Shown in pieces: positions 37,453 to 48,830 of a DNA stretch of 64,000 nt. Source of the stretch: Sarcophilus harrisii (lineage: Eukaryota; Chordata; Mammalia; Dasyuromorphia; Dasyuridae); NCBI RefSeq assembly GCF_902635505.1, contig NC_045428.1, forward strand, positions 303,419,107 through 303,483,106, in the 5' to 3' direction. The translations under genes were made by a program, and so were the position numbers. Position 1 is the stretch's first letter; every line of letters starts with the position of its first letter. The notes beneath the pieces were generated by a model, which was not told the origin of the DNA, made no database searches, and was given only the letters and a program-made list of their open reading frames with translations.

Positions 37453-37984
37453 GTAAGTGCTGAATTCCATGTGTGCTTTTTCTAATAAACAAATTCCATA
37501 GAACATGTTAGATCAAAAAATCACAGAGAAGGGCCATTTACTAATTACCTAAGTAATCCAGCCACTTGTCTCCAATAATAGTTTTACTTAAACATTATTT
37601 TCAGGAAAGAAAATTCCACATTCTTAATTTCTCTCTATTCCCTGCCCCCTTTTATTTAATCATATCACAGTTCTTTCTATCTTACAACAGCTGATGTCTA
37701 TTGGGTTTTGTTTTCCTTTTTTAGTAAATATTATTTCCAAAAGAAATCAACTTTTTAAAAAATTTACACAGTTCTGTAATCCTTCTTTATAAGGCCTAAG
37801 TCTTTTTTTTTGTTTTTGCAGTAATAGCATGAAACCATAATATAATGAAATAATGAAACAAGCAAATATAACCCATAGAGGAGAGTAATGGTCACTTGGT
37901 ACATTGTTGTAATCTACTTAGAATTCAGACCATTGTCCTCCTAAGTTCTTAGTTGATGGAGATAGAAATGATGAAGATTTATAG

Positions 37985-38190
37985 GTTTGGAACAGAAAGA
38001 GACCTTAGAGTCCATCTAAGCCAACTATCCCCTACCACATTTTGCAGATAAAGAAATTGAGGTTTGGGAGTGGGGTCAGTAGTGACTTGCCCAGGGTTAA
38101 ACATATAGAAAGTGTCAACATCTAAGGCAGGATTTGAATTCAGGTCCTTGTGATTCCAATTCCAAAGCTCTATCTACTCTACCATGTGCC
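37985..38190 (-). repeat. MIR-type SINE, antisense, abutting an acceptor
   Basis: Antisense MIR-like unit: gagaccttagagtccatcta, gcagataaagaaattgaggt, gtgacttgcccagggttaaa, tgaattcaggtccttgtgat and ctctatctactctaccatg. It stops about 18 bases before the 3' splice site of the last IQCB1 exon, so part of the branch-point or pyrimidine region is SINE-derived. Confidence 0.8.
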
Positions 38191-38208
38191 ACTCTTCATC
38201 TATTACAG

Positions 38209-38429
38209 ATATGCCAAATCTGAGGGAGGTTACAGAACAGGAGGCTGAACTCTTCATAAGCAGATCTCGGCCTGTGGCCGCTAGAGCCAAGCAAGCCCAT
38301 CTTGCCACACTAATAGAGAAACAAGCAGTTTGGTGGAAGAAGCTTGGGGATGAGGTTGAAGATGAAGAAATTATTCCAAAGGAATCTCTAAATATAGATT
38401 TTGGAACCTTATTTATTGGTGGAACATAG
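38209..38429 (+). CDS. IQCB1: IQCB1 terminal coding exon and stop
   Basis: Completes Asn (A+AT) and encodes MPNLREVTEQEAELFISRSR, then PVAARAKQAHLATLIEKQAV, WWKKLGDEVEDEEIIPKESL and NIDFGTLFIGGT, then TAG at 38427-38429. Human ends ELENLFIGGTKPP, so the marsupial protein stops three residues earlier. The block SRSRPVAARAKQAHL is almost identical to human, while the first eight or so residues vary. The acceptor is ttcatctattacag. Rich in acidic residues near the end (GDEVEDEE). Confidence 0.97.
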
Positions 38430-39100
38430 GAATTTAGCCTGGCTATCAGTCTTAAACCATGTCACATTATAATGACATTACTCTAGTTAGGACTATCAGT
38501 CATCACGACTAGACATACCAGAAGATTTGGTAATCTGAGTTTCTGTGACCTCCCTTCCCTGCTCCCCTTCAAATAAGAGTTGGTTCTGTATTTTAGGAGA
38601 TAGTTAATTTTTACTTCTATATTCCTTTCTCCTCGCCCTTTTCATTTCATTTCTCCATTGTGAATACCAAAGTAATTTGAAACTTTTGCTGTAGAATTAA
38701 ACACAGATTGGTACTATATTTATGTGCAGGGCACGGCAGATTTTTTTATGACTATACTTCTTTTGTAATTGTTCTGAACAGTTTGACAGATTAGTCATTT
38801 TTCAGTTCTGTTATTTAGAATTCCTAGTTTTTCATTAAAGATAAACATTTAAGAAACAAAATAATTTTCTAAATTTTTGAAGAATAGCCACACATTTTTT
38901 ACATTTCTCATTTTCTTGAAATCATTGCTTTTTTATACTTAACAGAGTTCAGGGCACATAGAAGATTCTCAGATTAGGCTTTTGACTGATGGTATAGCTA
39001 GTGTAATAGTTTGCTATTTTCTCAGTTACACACACAGTCTATATGTATTTGAAAACCTGCTCAGGAAGATAGTTTGCAGTTCTCTCAGTCCCTTAATAGA
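38430..39100 (+). other. IQCB1: IQCB1 3' UTR and candidate poly(A) signals
   Basis: Non-coding sequence after the stop. Candidate polyadenylation signals are ATTAAA variants at 38696-38701 and 38834-38839; no AATAAA lies within the first kilobase after the stop. Which one is used cannot be told from sequence. Confidence 0.35.
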
Positions 39101-39119
39101 GTGTGAATGTGTGTGTGTA

Positions 39120-39670
39120 TGAGTGTAACAGGAACCTGAGGACTTCTCAGAATAATAATTGCTCCCACTCTTTTCAATTGTCTTGGATTATGAGGTTTCT
39201 CATAAAATTATCAACTAAGGTAGGTTGAACCTATATACCTAAATTTAGTTTATGAAGGTCTGATGGGTTTGGGAAAATGAAATAGAATGCTCATACTAGC
39301 TCAAGTAAACTGTTGTAAACCTTGACCACCAATAAACCCATAAAGTTAGAAAAACACATATGCGAACAGTTGGAAACCTTGTTCACATAAAATTTAGGTC
39401 AACATATGGGCCTGACTAGAATTTAGCAAACCCTTGCTATTTCCAAGCACTGAGCAAGGTAATTAACCAGATGAGGAGGGGGGAGGAGGTGTCATGGATT
39501 CTTGTGGTTTGTGATTATATGATCGCCTTAGATTTCTGTGGGGGTTGACCTCCCTTCACTGGGGAACCCCAATGAGTGGACTGTCCGTTTCTCATGAGAT
39601 CCTAATAAAACTTCTATTCTTCACTTTGAGATATCTCTGAGTATTTTTGAATTGAATTTGCCATACCACA
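39120..39670 (+). mobile_element. LTR-like fossil, plus orientation
   Basis: The right half has LTR architecture: 'gggaaccccaatgagtggac', then a polyadenylation signal (cctaataaaacttct at about 39601), then a U5-like end tttgaattgaatttgccat finishing in ccaca. A similar U5-like end (tttgaattattttgagt) occurs in the LTR at 40.6-41.5 kb, so the two may be related. Left end and duplication not resolved. Confidence 0.42.
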
Positions 39671-40490
39671 CATGTTTGTGTGTGTGTTTTGAAACCACTT
39701 CAACACTTTTTTTTCAACCTGAAAAAATCTTAGGACATCTTTTATTAGATGTATTAGCAAAACACTCATTTCATCTGTGAACAGTGACAAAGTTATTAAA
39801 CTTCACCTAAAAGGAAAGAGTCTGATGTTTTAAAGACTATACATCACATCAACAAATTTTGCTTAGCTTAAGATTCACCATTTTACATAAACCATACAAT
39901 GTCCTGTTAAAAGCAAATTTGAAAAAAAAAAAAAAGTCGTAGCTATTGTTACACAATCACTAGTGGGCCCAGAAGGTAGGCTGCTTGCTTGCCCTTTCTC
40001 TCTCCACTAAAAAAGGTCCCTTTCAGCTTCTAAATCTGGACTACATTAAAACTTCAAGGAATTTCAAAAAAAGAGAAGTGTCAGGTGCTTTTGTCTTTGC
40101 CTATTTATGTTCCTCACCCTGGATCCCCCAAGGACATTACTTAAAGCTTAAATTTGACTCTTGTTTTAAGTTCTCCCTAAAAAAGGGGAAAAAATAAATT
40201 CATTGTATAATCCATCACAATTTCCTCAGACAAAAGGAAGACTTGCCAACATTCAGGACGAAGGCTTTAAGAAGCAAACAGTTCATAATGACTATTTTAC
40301 TCAGTTTGAGGGACTGTTACATCAGTATTTCACCTTTGACCTAGTTCTGTCCTTGTCTAAGTAAGTATAAGAAGCTTGCTTTCCTGGATTCAAAGCCACT
40401 GTGCAGTCGGGAAGAACACCAATTAGAGGCTTGATCTTTCTAAGGAAAGGCTCTGATTGTCCTAAATCACTAGGCAGAAAGGAGAGAAAA
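39671..40490. other. Intergenic, nothing recognised
   Basis: No supported gene or repeat. Contains an A-run near 39920. Confidence 0.35.
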
Positions 40491-40598
40491 AATGGAGTCA
40501 GTTACGTGAACCTGATGCTAAGTGAAGTAAGTAGAACCTAGAAAACATTGTGCATGGCAACAAGATTATATACGATGATCAATTCTAGTGAACATGGC

Positions 40599-41476
40599 TG
40601 TGAGAAACGGATGGGCATTTGCTTTCCACAGTTATGAAAATTAAATTGACGAATTGAAACTTAAATTAGAAAACTGAAGCTCACAAGGACATCAAGGAAT
40701 AATCAAGGGAGTCTATTTTCTCCCAAAAGAATGTAAGTTTCTTGGGAGCAGGGACTGGCAATGTAATGAGAGGTGGAGATTCATGTCTTGTAACTTCTGT
40801 AACATCCAATGAATGAAGAATCAAGGGTGGGAGCCCCTAAGTCAAGAAGATAGGGAAAAGTCCCAAAAATTAGATATAGAATTTGAAAATTTGTATCTAG
40901 ATTGGTGTGAGAAGTCCTCAAATGGACACAAAAAGAAAAGGGATTAAGTGGGAAATTCATGAAATTGACTTTTGTCATAGTTTGGGGTTACAGTTCTAGG
41001 AAAAAAAACCCTTAATCTCTCACAGCACAAAGTGCTTTGTAATCTAGTCTCCCTGTTCTTGTATCCTGAGAGTGGAGTACCTTGATACTAAGGGACAGCT
41101 GAGGCTCAAGATGTGATAGTTATTTTAGCAGGGGTCCTCAAACTTTTTAAATAGGGGGCCAGTTCACTGTCCCTCAGACTGTTGGAGGGCCGGACTATAG
41201 TAAAAACAAAAACTTTGTTTTGTGGGCCTTTAAATAAAGAAACTTCATAGCCCTGGTGAGGAGGATAAACGTCCTCAGCCGCTGCATCTGGCCGCAGGCC
41301 TTAGTTTGAGGACCCCTGTTTAGGGTATAAAAAACCCTGTTGCCTGTCCTTTGCCTCACTTCACTAGATCATAATGAAGGTCACGCTCCTTTCCTTTAGG
41401 AACTGATAAACTGCTTTCTCCTCTGGCTCAGAAATATCAATTTGAATTATTTTGAGTTAGTGGTCGCTGTCCCACA
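40599..41476 (+). mobile_element. Solo LTR inside L1
   Basis: Begins TGTGAGAAAC and ends in CCCACA. It has a TATA box (tataaaaa, 41326-41333) followed by a U5-like pyrimidine-rich end. Flanking 4-mers tggc and ttgc are an imprecise duplication. The length is about 690 bp once the 190-bp hAT is removed. A fossil with no internal viral sequence attached. Confidence 0.55.
41129..41318. mobile_element. OposCharlie1-like hAT MITE
   Basis: A 190-bp element with perfect 16-bp terminal inverted repeats: caggggtcctcaaact on the left and its reverse complement on the right. The interior has agggccggactatagt and catctggccgcaggcc, as in OposCharlie1 non-autonomous elements. tttag occurs on both sides, compatible with a partly decayed 8-bp duplication. 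OC1 is known to have spread by horizontal transfer among tetrapods and some invertebrates. Confidence 0.82.
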
Positions 41477-41879
41477 CTTGCCTCTTCAACAATGAAATAA
41501 TTCAGACCATTTACAATGATCTTGTGATGAAGAGAGCCATCTGCACCCAGACAGAGGACTGTGGGAACTGAGTGTGGATCACAGTATAGCATTCTCACCT
41601 TTTTTTGTTGTTTGCATTTTGTTTCATTTTGTTTCTTTTTTTTTAATCTTATTTTTCTTGTGTAGCATGATAATTGTGGAAATAAATATAGAAGAATTGC
41701 ACATGTTTAACATATATTGGATTGTTTGCTGTCACGGGGAGGGGAAGGGAGAAAAAATTTGGAACACAAGGTTTTGTAAGTGTGGATATTGAAGACTGTG
41801 TATATGTTTTGAAAATAAAAAGCTTTTAAAAAAAAAGATGGAGTCAGTCCCCTTTTATCGGCCACAATGTCAGCACCTG

Positions 41880-42108
41880 GCAGGTAGGTGACAACAGTAG
41901 ATAGAAATCTAAATCAGGGCCTGGAGTCAAGAAGATCTGAGTTCAAAACCAGCCTCAGACGTTTGACAGTGGGGCTAGGTGCTCAAGCTTGTTTGCCTCC
42001 ATTTTCTCACCTCTAAGATGAGCTGGAGAAGGCATAGCAAAGGACTCCAGTCTCTGTCAAGAAAACTTCAAATAGGGTCATAGCAATCGTGACTGAAACA
42101 CCACCACT
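41880..42108 (+). repeat. CORE-SINE (Mar1 type), decayed
   Basis: Sense SINE: cctggagtcaagaagatctg, gagttcaaaaccagcctcag, a degenerate core, then 'atgagctggagaaggcatag' and cttcaaatagggtcatagc. Confidence 0.75.
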
Positions 42109-42313
42109 AAAAATGCCTCTACCTACCCAGTGACGTGTTAGGAAATTGCTTTATCAACTTAAAAGTGCTCAATTCCATCAGCATCAAAACACAAATGTAC
42201 TCTGAAATTACGGGAGGAACTCTGGCACACACAAGCCCCACTATGTGTAAGGGGCCGGGGCTTATACATAGTAAGCCCCTCTACACTGATATCAAATTAC
42301 ACAACATGTGGAG

Positions 42314-43045
42314 ATGTTGAGGTCGGGCTAGCAATAACAAGCTCAAAATAAACGTGACAGATTCACAATGGCCATTCTCTTTGCCAAAAGGCAAGTTTAT
42401 TTAGGAAAAAGAGTTTACAAAATGAGAGGTAAAAAAGGCATCAGGAATGGCAAATATGAAATAAAGTTGGGAGAGCATATAGTTAACAAGGAAAAGAGAA
42501 GTTCCTTAGGGGAACTCACAATTAACCAGGAGAAAAGAAATACACCAAGAGGTGGGAGTAAGCCACTGACTGGCAGGTTATCCACAGAGGGATTTAGTAG
42601 ACTAACCAGAGTTAACTAGAGTAAGGAGAGAAAGATGCCATTGAAGAGAAGGCACAGGGAGAAAGAATAACCTCACAGTGGACTTAGTCCTGGAAAAAAC
42701 TTAGCAAAGATCTTCATCATAAGCAGATCTTTGATAAAAGGAAGGTCATTTGGCCATCTCTCAGATCAAAGACCAAACATCTTTTTATAGAAGAAATACA
42801 ACTGTGGGGATTTCTCAGGGCAACCAGAGAAGTAAAGGCAGGAACTCAGAGGGAGGCGTCAAGGAGCCAGATAGAGTGCACCTAGCAGACCAGGTCCCAG
42901 ACCTGTCTACTATATGCTAATCAATGTCTCAAAGGCTGTCGAAAGATGAACAGAGGTTTGAGTGATAGACAAAAGAGTTCTATCTCACAATCACTGTATA
43001 CAAACTGCGTAGTCTAGGAATTGTTATATCTGATAGAAACTAGAT
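42314..43045 (-). mobile_element. Possible LTR element, minus orientation
   Basis: A 0.7-kb block with composition unlike its flanks. Read on the minus strand it carries a possible polyadenylation signal (aaataaacttgcc, from 42396-42408). No clear TSD, and the family is not recognised. A minus-strand TATA-like tataaaaag lies near 42787, upstream in the right order. Offered on architecture only. 43050-43425 shows nothing I recognise. Confidence 0.35.
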
Positions 43046-43429
43046 GAATTTCTTCTTGACAGGCTAAGATAGTTCACCTTAGAGGGAAACCATAATATTT
43101 TGTTTAGGTCTACCTCAAAGGAAGTTAATTGGGAGACAAAAATCATAAGAGAGATACTTGGAATCATTAGCTAAGGATTTATACCCTGAAGTAAAAAAAA
43201 CTTGCTATAAACACTACTAAAAGAACAAGTAGGTCCTTAGTCTTCAGGAATTACTGATCTAATGGAAGTCATGGTTTCTGTCTTTATTAAAGTCACAATT
43301 ACATGTTTGAGAGGAAGGAGAGAGAAATCAAGCAATAGAAGGAAAATATACATCTTAATTATGTGTATATGTGAAAAGAACTAATGTTCAAAGTTAACCC
43401 CAAAAATATCACCAAACACTACCATCCTT

Positions 43430-45035
43430 CCTTTCATTTAGAAATATTTTGATCTTACCTCTTCTCCATTTCCTAAATTTAATTGCCAAACAGTCCTGTT
43501 TACCCTACCACAATCTTTCACATTTTTATCCACTATATTCTGTTTCTATTTAAGTCAGGCCCTTGTTTCTTGTCACCTAATTTTTGTAGCAGTGTAACTA
43601 ATCTTTCTGCCTTCAGACTCTAACCTCTACATTCCTTTTTTTTTTTAATGCAATTTTGGTAATCTTTCTAATGTATTACTTAGGCCATGTTATTTTTCTG
43701 CTAAAAACAGCAACCAAAAAAAAATTCTATGGCTCCCCATTGTCTACTGAATCAAGCACAGGTTCCCAATCCATGTAGCATCCTTTTATAAATACACAGA
43801 TATAATGGATTTAGGGGCCAATCCCAATTGAGTGGAATCTGAGGTGGGTAAACAAATATACATATAAAAATCAAAAAGGGAGAGGATCTTCATAAACTTG
43901 CAAATAGAGAATTTTGTACTTTATTTATATGAGCATTCAGATATTTTGTTCAGATAACTTTTCTTAACCAGGTGGAGACAAATAGCTACAGCAGATTAGA
44001 ATCAAAATAATCTCAATATTTTCATGTACTAACATTAATTGCTGTTGAGATCATTCCTTGTATTTACAAAGATATTAATTCTTAATATTTTTGCTCATTT
44101 ATATGAAATCTAATTCTTTCTTGCTTGTGATTGTAATATCCATTGGTTTTTCCACCTGTATATCTCCAAATGTCCAAAACAAAACTCCTTATCTTTCTTC
44201 TTAAACTCTACTTAAAAAAAAAAGACTTCCTATTTTTGTCAAGGGTACCACCATCCTTTCAGTTATCCAGATTCATGAACTTCACTATTTTCATATCCAA
44301 GGAATTGCCAAGTTTTGTCTGTTTTATCTCCACATCTCTTTATAGTTCTCTTCGTTAAGCCAATTGCCTTAGTTCATCACATTTCATCTAGGCTAGAATA
44401 GTATCCTCATAATTGGTCTCCTATCTAGCCTCTTCTCTTTCCAATCCAAGCTTCACACAGCTGCCAAATCAATTTCTCTAATGAACAGATTTAACTATGT
44501 CACCCTCAAGAAACTTCAGGGAACCCCAAATGACTAAAGGGTGAAATACAAAATCCTTTTTGGAATTTAAAACTCTTTGCAGTCTCGTTCCAATCTGTTT
44601 GTTCAGATTAAATTTCCCCCCTCTATGGACCTTACACTCTTGCCAAATAAGCATACTTGCTGCTTTCCATTCATAATATTCCATATCCTGCTAAGCCAGG
44701 AATGTTCTTTTTCCTCACTCCTGCCTCTTGGAATTTACTAGTACCAATCAGCTCAAGGCCTACTTCCTAAATTCCTTCACAAAACATTTTATGATTTCCC
44801 AAGTTTTTTGACTGTTGGTGCTCTTCTTTCCCAAAAATTCCCTTGTGTTCCTTTCCATGCATTTTGTACTTCTTTATGTACACATTACTCCTCTTCCTTC
44901 CCTCTCCTTGTAGCATAATGAGCTCCTTAAAAGCATGAATTGTTTTATTTTTGTCTTCATATTCCCACTGCTTAATTCAGTGTCTGGTATATAATAAGTG
45001 CTTAACAAATGTTTGTTGAACTCAATTGAATTGAA
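43430..45035 (+). repeat. L2 LINE 3' regions
   Basis: Two sense L2 segments. The first is 43430-43780. The second, 44115-45035, is one of the longest in the window: atatctccaaatgtccaaaa, caccatcctttcagttatcc, 'ccttcacaaaacattttatg', then tgtctggtatataataagtg and a 'gttgaa' tail. Old, uninterrupted over about 900 bp. Confidence 0.65.
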
Positions 45036-45277
45036 AATAATTTCATCCATGATTACAAACCAAGTCTACAGTAGAATCATTTACAAAACCAGCCTTTTCC
45101 TGTGAATACAGTAATGAGTGAATATAGTAAGGTGAAAAAAAGATTTGAAGATGAAATTCCATAGAGTATGTTGAGTATTATGGTGATAGATGACAAGAGG
45201 AGTGAGGTATCAGAATTAATACCCAAGTTTCCTTTTCTATTATCTATCCACTCCTGTGTTTCACATCTCTCCTATAA

Positions 45278-45490
45278 TTCTTTTTTTAAGCTTTTTATTT
45301 TCAAAACACATGCACAATTTTCAGCATTCACCCTTGCAAAATCTTGTGTTCCAATTTTTTCCTCCCTTTTCCCCATCCCCTCTGATCCAACATCCTTCTT
45401 TTTACATATGAGAAAATCGAGTTCCAGAGAAAAGGAAATGGCTTGCTCAGTTTCACAAAGCTAGTAGATTATTATATCTGAAAACTCGGG
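45278..45490 (-). repeat. L1 3' end stub plus MIR stub
   Basis: 45278-45388 is the last 110 bp of an older L1 subfamily (tttttattttcaaaacacat, cattcacccttgcaaaatct). It is followed at 45405-45490 by antisense MIR-like sequence (cagtttcacaaagctagtag). Confidence 0.65.
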
Positions 45491-45599
45491 CATGAAGAGG
45501 TTGAGACTTTCTACAGATAATTTTTGGTGGAGTGATACTAAAAAAAAAAGTTCCTTAACTTCCAGCCCAGGGCTCAAAGATCTCCCAATCTAGAACTAC

Positions 45600-46130
45600 C
45601 TATTGGAACAACCAAGTTCAGGTTGCTGGATCTTCTGGTTGCTGTCCCTTTCTTTCCCATTCCTATTCATTTTTCTCCTCCCTCCTCCCTCCTCCCACTC
45701 CCTCTCCCTTTCGCTCTCGTCTCTGGTGACGTTCCTTTCCCCGAGCTCCCCATTCCCACATGGACCTCCCTCATGGACCATGACTTCATGGTTCATCACC
45801 TGCCAACCAATCAACAAGTGCCCAAGTTCTTTTAACGGCCATCCTCCTCCCCACGCATCCCCTTCCTTTCCAAAGTTTCCATGGTGATGGAAAAACCAAG
45901 GTTGCTTCGATATTCGGGGAGGAAGGAAGGGACTCTATTGTCTGTCACAAGTCAAGCAGACGTCCGTGCAAAACGTAAACGGAGAGAAGCAAACACATGC
46001 ATGCGGTAGCAGAGAGGGAAAAGAGAAAAACTAGCAGGAATAGGTAAAGAGAACAGGAACAGAATGAGGTGGTCAGTGTAAATATGAGGTCTGAATGGGG
46101 AGTCTGAGGGCAGTCGGGAGAGAATGGCGA
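45600..46130 (+). promoter_or_regulatory. CpG-enriched promoter-like island
   Basis: The only CpG-dense stretch of the window away from repeats: clusters at 45713-45742 (tcgctctcgtctctggtgac, then cccgag), 45905-45920 and 45958-45982. Motifs: a CCAAT box (accaatcaac, about 45806), a CRE-like tgacgt (45727-45732), a second gacgt (45960), and an X-box-like gtttccatggtgat (45875-45888; RFX sites control ciliary genes). A good donor (aatag/gtaaag, exon end at 46043) could close a non-coding first exon. Strand is inferred from that donor. It may serve the frame at 62.4 kb or GOLGB1, the expected neighbour of IQCB1. Confidence 0.5.
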
Positions 46131-46164
46131 TGAATATTATTTTCTACCTCTAGTTTTTTGTTTG

Positions 46165-46166
<2 letters not shown>

Positions 46167-46204
<38 letters not shown>
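46167..46204. repeat. (TG)n microsatellite
   Basis: About 18 TG units directly downstream of the CpG-enriched island. Confidence 0.95.
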
Positions 46205-46206
<2 letters not shown>

Positions 46207-46349
46207 AAGCTATTGCTTTAGGACCTGATGGCATGAAACCTAAGATAAGACTTGATTTCCACAGAAGAATCAAGGTATGGACTGTATCCCATTCCCTAGC
46301 CTTCTACTTCCAAAGCAGACGTTCCCTTCCTCCACCCCATCTTTGTAGT

Positions 46350-46929
<580 letters not shown>

Positions 46930-46979
46930 CTCTCTCCCCCCCTCCTTTTTTCCCTCCTTCCCTTCCCTACATTCCTAAA

Positions 46980-47935
46980 AATTGGGAGTGAACATTGGGT
47001 CCCTCCTCCTTCCTCCTCTCCCCTCTGTTAGATACTCAAGCCTACTTGATAGAAAATTAGAATGGGAAACTGGGTTGGTGTCTATTGCATTGTTTTCATT
47101 TGGGGGCTGTGCATGGGGATTGTTGATAATCGCAAAAGCACCAATTTCTGAAGTGGAGCGAGGGACTTTAGAGTAAGAAAGGTCAGAAGACTGATTAATC
47201 TTAGGGAATGAATGTAGTTCAAACTGCATGGGAAAACTGCAAAAAGTAATGGAGAAGAAGCACAAATTGCCTCTCTTTGCTCTTACTCCCCTTTCCTTGT
47301 TTCTTCTTTTTTATCTCTGTTTTAGGAAGGTGAGGGATGCCCACTTAAAGGGACAGGGTTGGTGGTGGGATGGGCTAGTGGAGTGGTGCGTCAGGGGTTT
47401 TTAACGTTTCTTATATCATGTTTCCTTTGGCAGTCTGGCAAAGCTTGTGCACTCCTAAAGAATAATATTTTTAAATGCGTAAAATAAGATAATTCTATGT
47501 ATCTTATTTTATGCATTTTAAAAATAAAAAACCAAAAATCTATTATATTGAAAAAATTGCCAAGTTTTTAAGTTTACAAACACAGGGTTAAGAATTTCTG
47601 CCTTAGGTGATATGAGCCAGTTCTATGTGAGCTAGTTGGACTGAATCTTCCTAAACTGGAAAACAAAGACAAGCTGCCTCTGTCCCTAGGGTCCCTTTGT
47701 TGTGGAGTGAAGATCCCCAAAGACTCAAGGGAAGTTGTCATTGAGAGACTATTTCAGCTGTTTTGTCTTTATCACACTGTGAACCACTAGATGGCTGATG
47801 AGAGGTCTTTGGCAATGTTGTCTTAGTTTATAGGTTCCCCCTTTTACCAAGGGCAAATATAGAGAAAAGCACAAAGAGTTTGCAAATAGTCAGCGATTGT
47901 GTATTTGACAGAGGTAGGGAGGAGGCTCACATGAT
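46980..47935. other. Intergenic or intronic, nothing recognised
   Basis: Contains a possible short hairpin-like AT palindrome near 47465-47530 (ttttaaatgcgtaaaataag ... ttatgcattttaaaaata). No gene or named repeat is supported. Confidence 0.35.
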
Positions 47936-47939
47936 TTAA

Positions 47940-48130
47940 TAATATGAATCCCTTATGTTTGTCTAGCCCTGTCAGTTTTCACAATGTTCACATATTCATC
48001 ACTTTACCCCATCTTCACAACAGTCTTGTGAAGTATGTAGAACAAACAGGTAATATTACCCTCATAATAAAATCAAGGGTCAAAGAGTTCTTCAGGGATC
48101 TGTTTGCTTCACAGTTGATAAAAGGCAAAA
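47940..48130 (-). repeat. MIR-type SINE, antisense
   Basis: Antisense pattern: ccccatcttcacaacagtct, tgaagtatgtagaacaaaca, aatcaagggtcaaagagt. Ancient. Confidence 0.55.
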
Positions 48131-48349
48131 GATATCTTTCTCAAAATTTTGCCTGTGCTTTTAATATGTCTAGCTAATTCCACTTTGGGGAATGATTGGG
48201 CTTAATACATGAAAAACAGAAAAGGACTTTTGAGATCTATTAGGTCACAAAATGACTAAATAATATAAAGATGTTATTTTTCTAAATGAAGAAACTACCG
48301 TACCATATTACATATATAACACATAAAAGATGAGAGGCAATCTTTTCTC

Positions 48350-48560
48350 TATATTCAACATGTTAGATTCTATTTAAAATATTGTGTACAGTTTTATTTA
48401 TCATTTTAAAAGGGATATGGAAAAACTGGAGAAGCTCCTGAGAGGAATAAATCAGAAATAATGAAAAGATTAACAAATAAATCATGTCATGTGAGAAAAG
48501 CTTGAGGAATTGAGATCATTTAACCTGAATAAACGAAATGGAACTTGGTAAAGAAATTAG
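48350..48560 (+). repeat. L3/CR1 LINE 3' fragment
   Basis: Blocks 'aaaaactggagaagctcctg', gtcatgtgagaaaagcttga and tttaacctgaataaacga follow the CR1/L3 terminal pattern (...GLFNLEKRRLR...). Ancient. Confidence 0.55.
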
Positions 48561-48579
48561 TGAGGAAATTACCAGTTGG

Positions 48580-48830
48580 TGCAGAGCAGTTAAATGGCAA
48601 AGTGAACAGAGTGCTAAGTCTGGAATGAAGAAGATTCATCTTTGTCAGTTCTAATCTGGCTCCTTACCATCTGTGTGACCCTGGGCAAATCACTTAATCC
48701 TGTGTGCTTCAGTTTCGTCATCTGTCAAATGAACTGGTAAACCACTCTAGTATCTCTACCAAGATATTTCCAAATGGGATCATGGAGAGATGGTTAGAAT
48801 TGAAATGACTGAACAGCAACATTTCGGTAA
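48580..48830 (+). repeat. CORE-SINE (Mar1 type)
   Basis: Sense SINE: agtgaacagagtgctaagtc, ctgtgtgaccctgggcaaat, cttcagtttcgtcatctgtc, tttccaaatgggatcatgga, ending gaacagcaac. 48831-49305 shows nothing recognised. Confidence 0.82.

Larger units (their letters stand above)
3491..38429 (+). other. IQCB1: IQCB1 (nephrocystin-5) gene, 3' three quarters
   Basis: Nine coding exons on the + strand (3491-3590, 5375-5547, 6440-6546, 15439-15548, 24419-24561, 31918-32066, 35878-36009, 37296-37452, 38209-38429). All have AG acceptors and GT donors and keep one frame across every junction. Together they give about 429 residues colinear with human IQCB1 from roughly residue 164 to the end; the human protein is about 598 residues. 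The start codon and the exons for the first 160 or so residues are not in the window. Known role of the family: centrosome and ciliary transition zone, binding calmodulin, CEP290 and RPGR; loss causes Senior-Loken syndrome and Leber amaurosis in humans. No in-frame stop or frameshift is seen, so the gene looks functional. Introns are mostly transposon sequence, the largest being 6547-15438 and 15549-24418. Confidence 0.95.
40492..41848 (+). mobile_element. L1 insertion carrying a nested LTR and hAT
   Basis: An 11-bp repeat, atggagtcagt, flanks the block (40492-40502 and 41838-41848). The L1 itself is only 40503-40598 (end of ORF2: atgctaagtgaagtaagtag) and 41482-41837 (3' UTR: cagaggactgtgggaactga, ending aaataaaaagctttt and poly(A)). 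The two halves are continuous in L1 terms. Between them lies an LTR that itself contains a hAT element. Confidence 0.85.

Noticed and set aside
45603-45887. 94-codon Ser/Pro-rich frame in the CpG island
   Set aside because: Pyrimidine-rich promoter sequence translated by chance; the overlapping frames on both strands are equally open.
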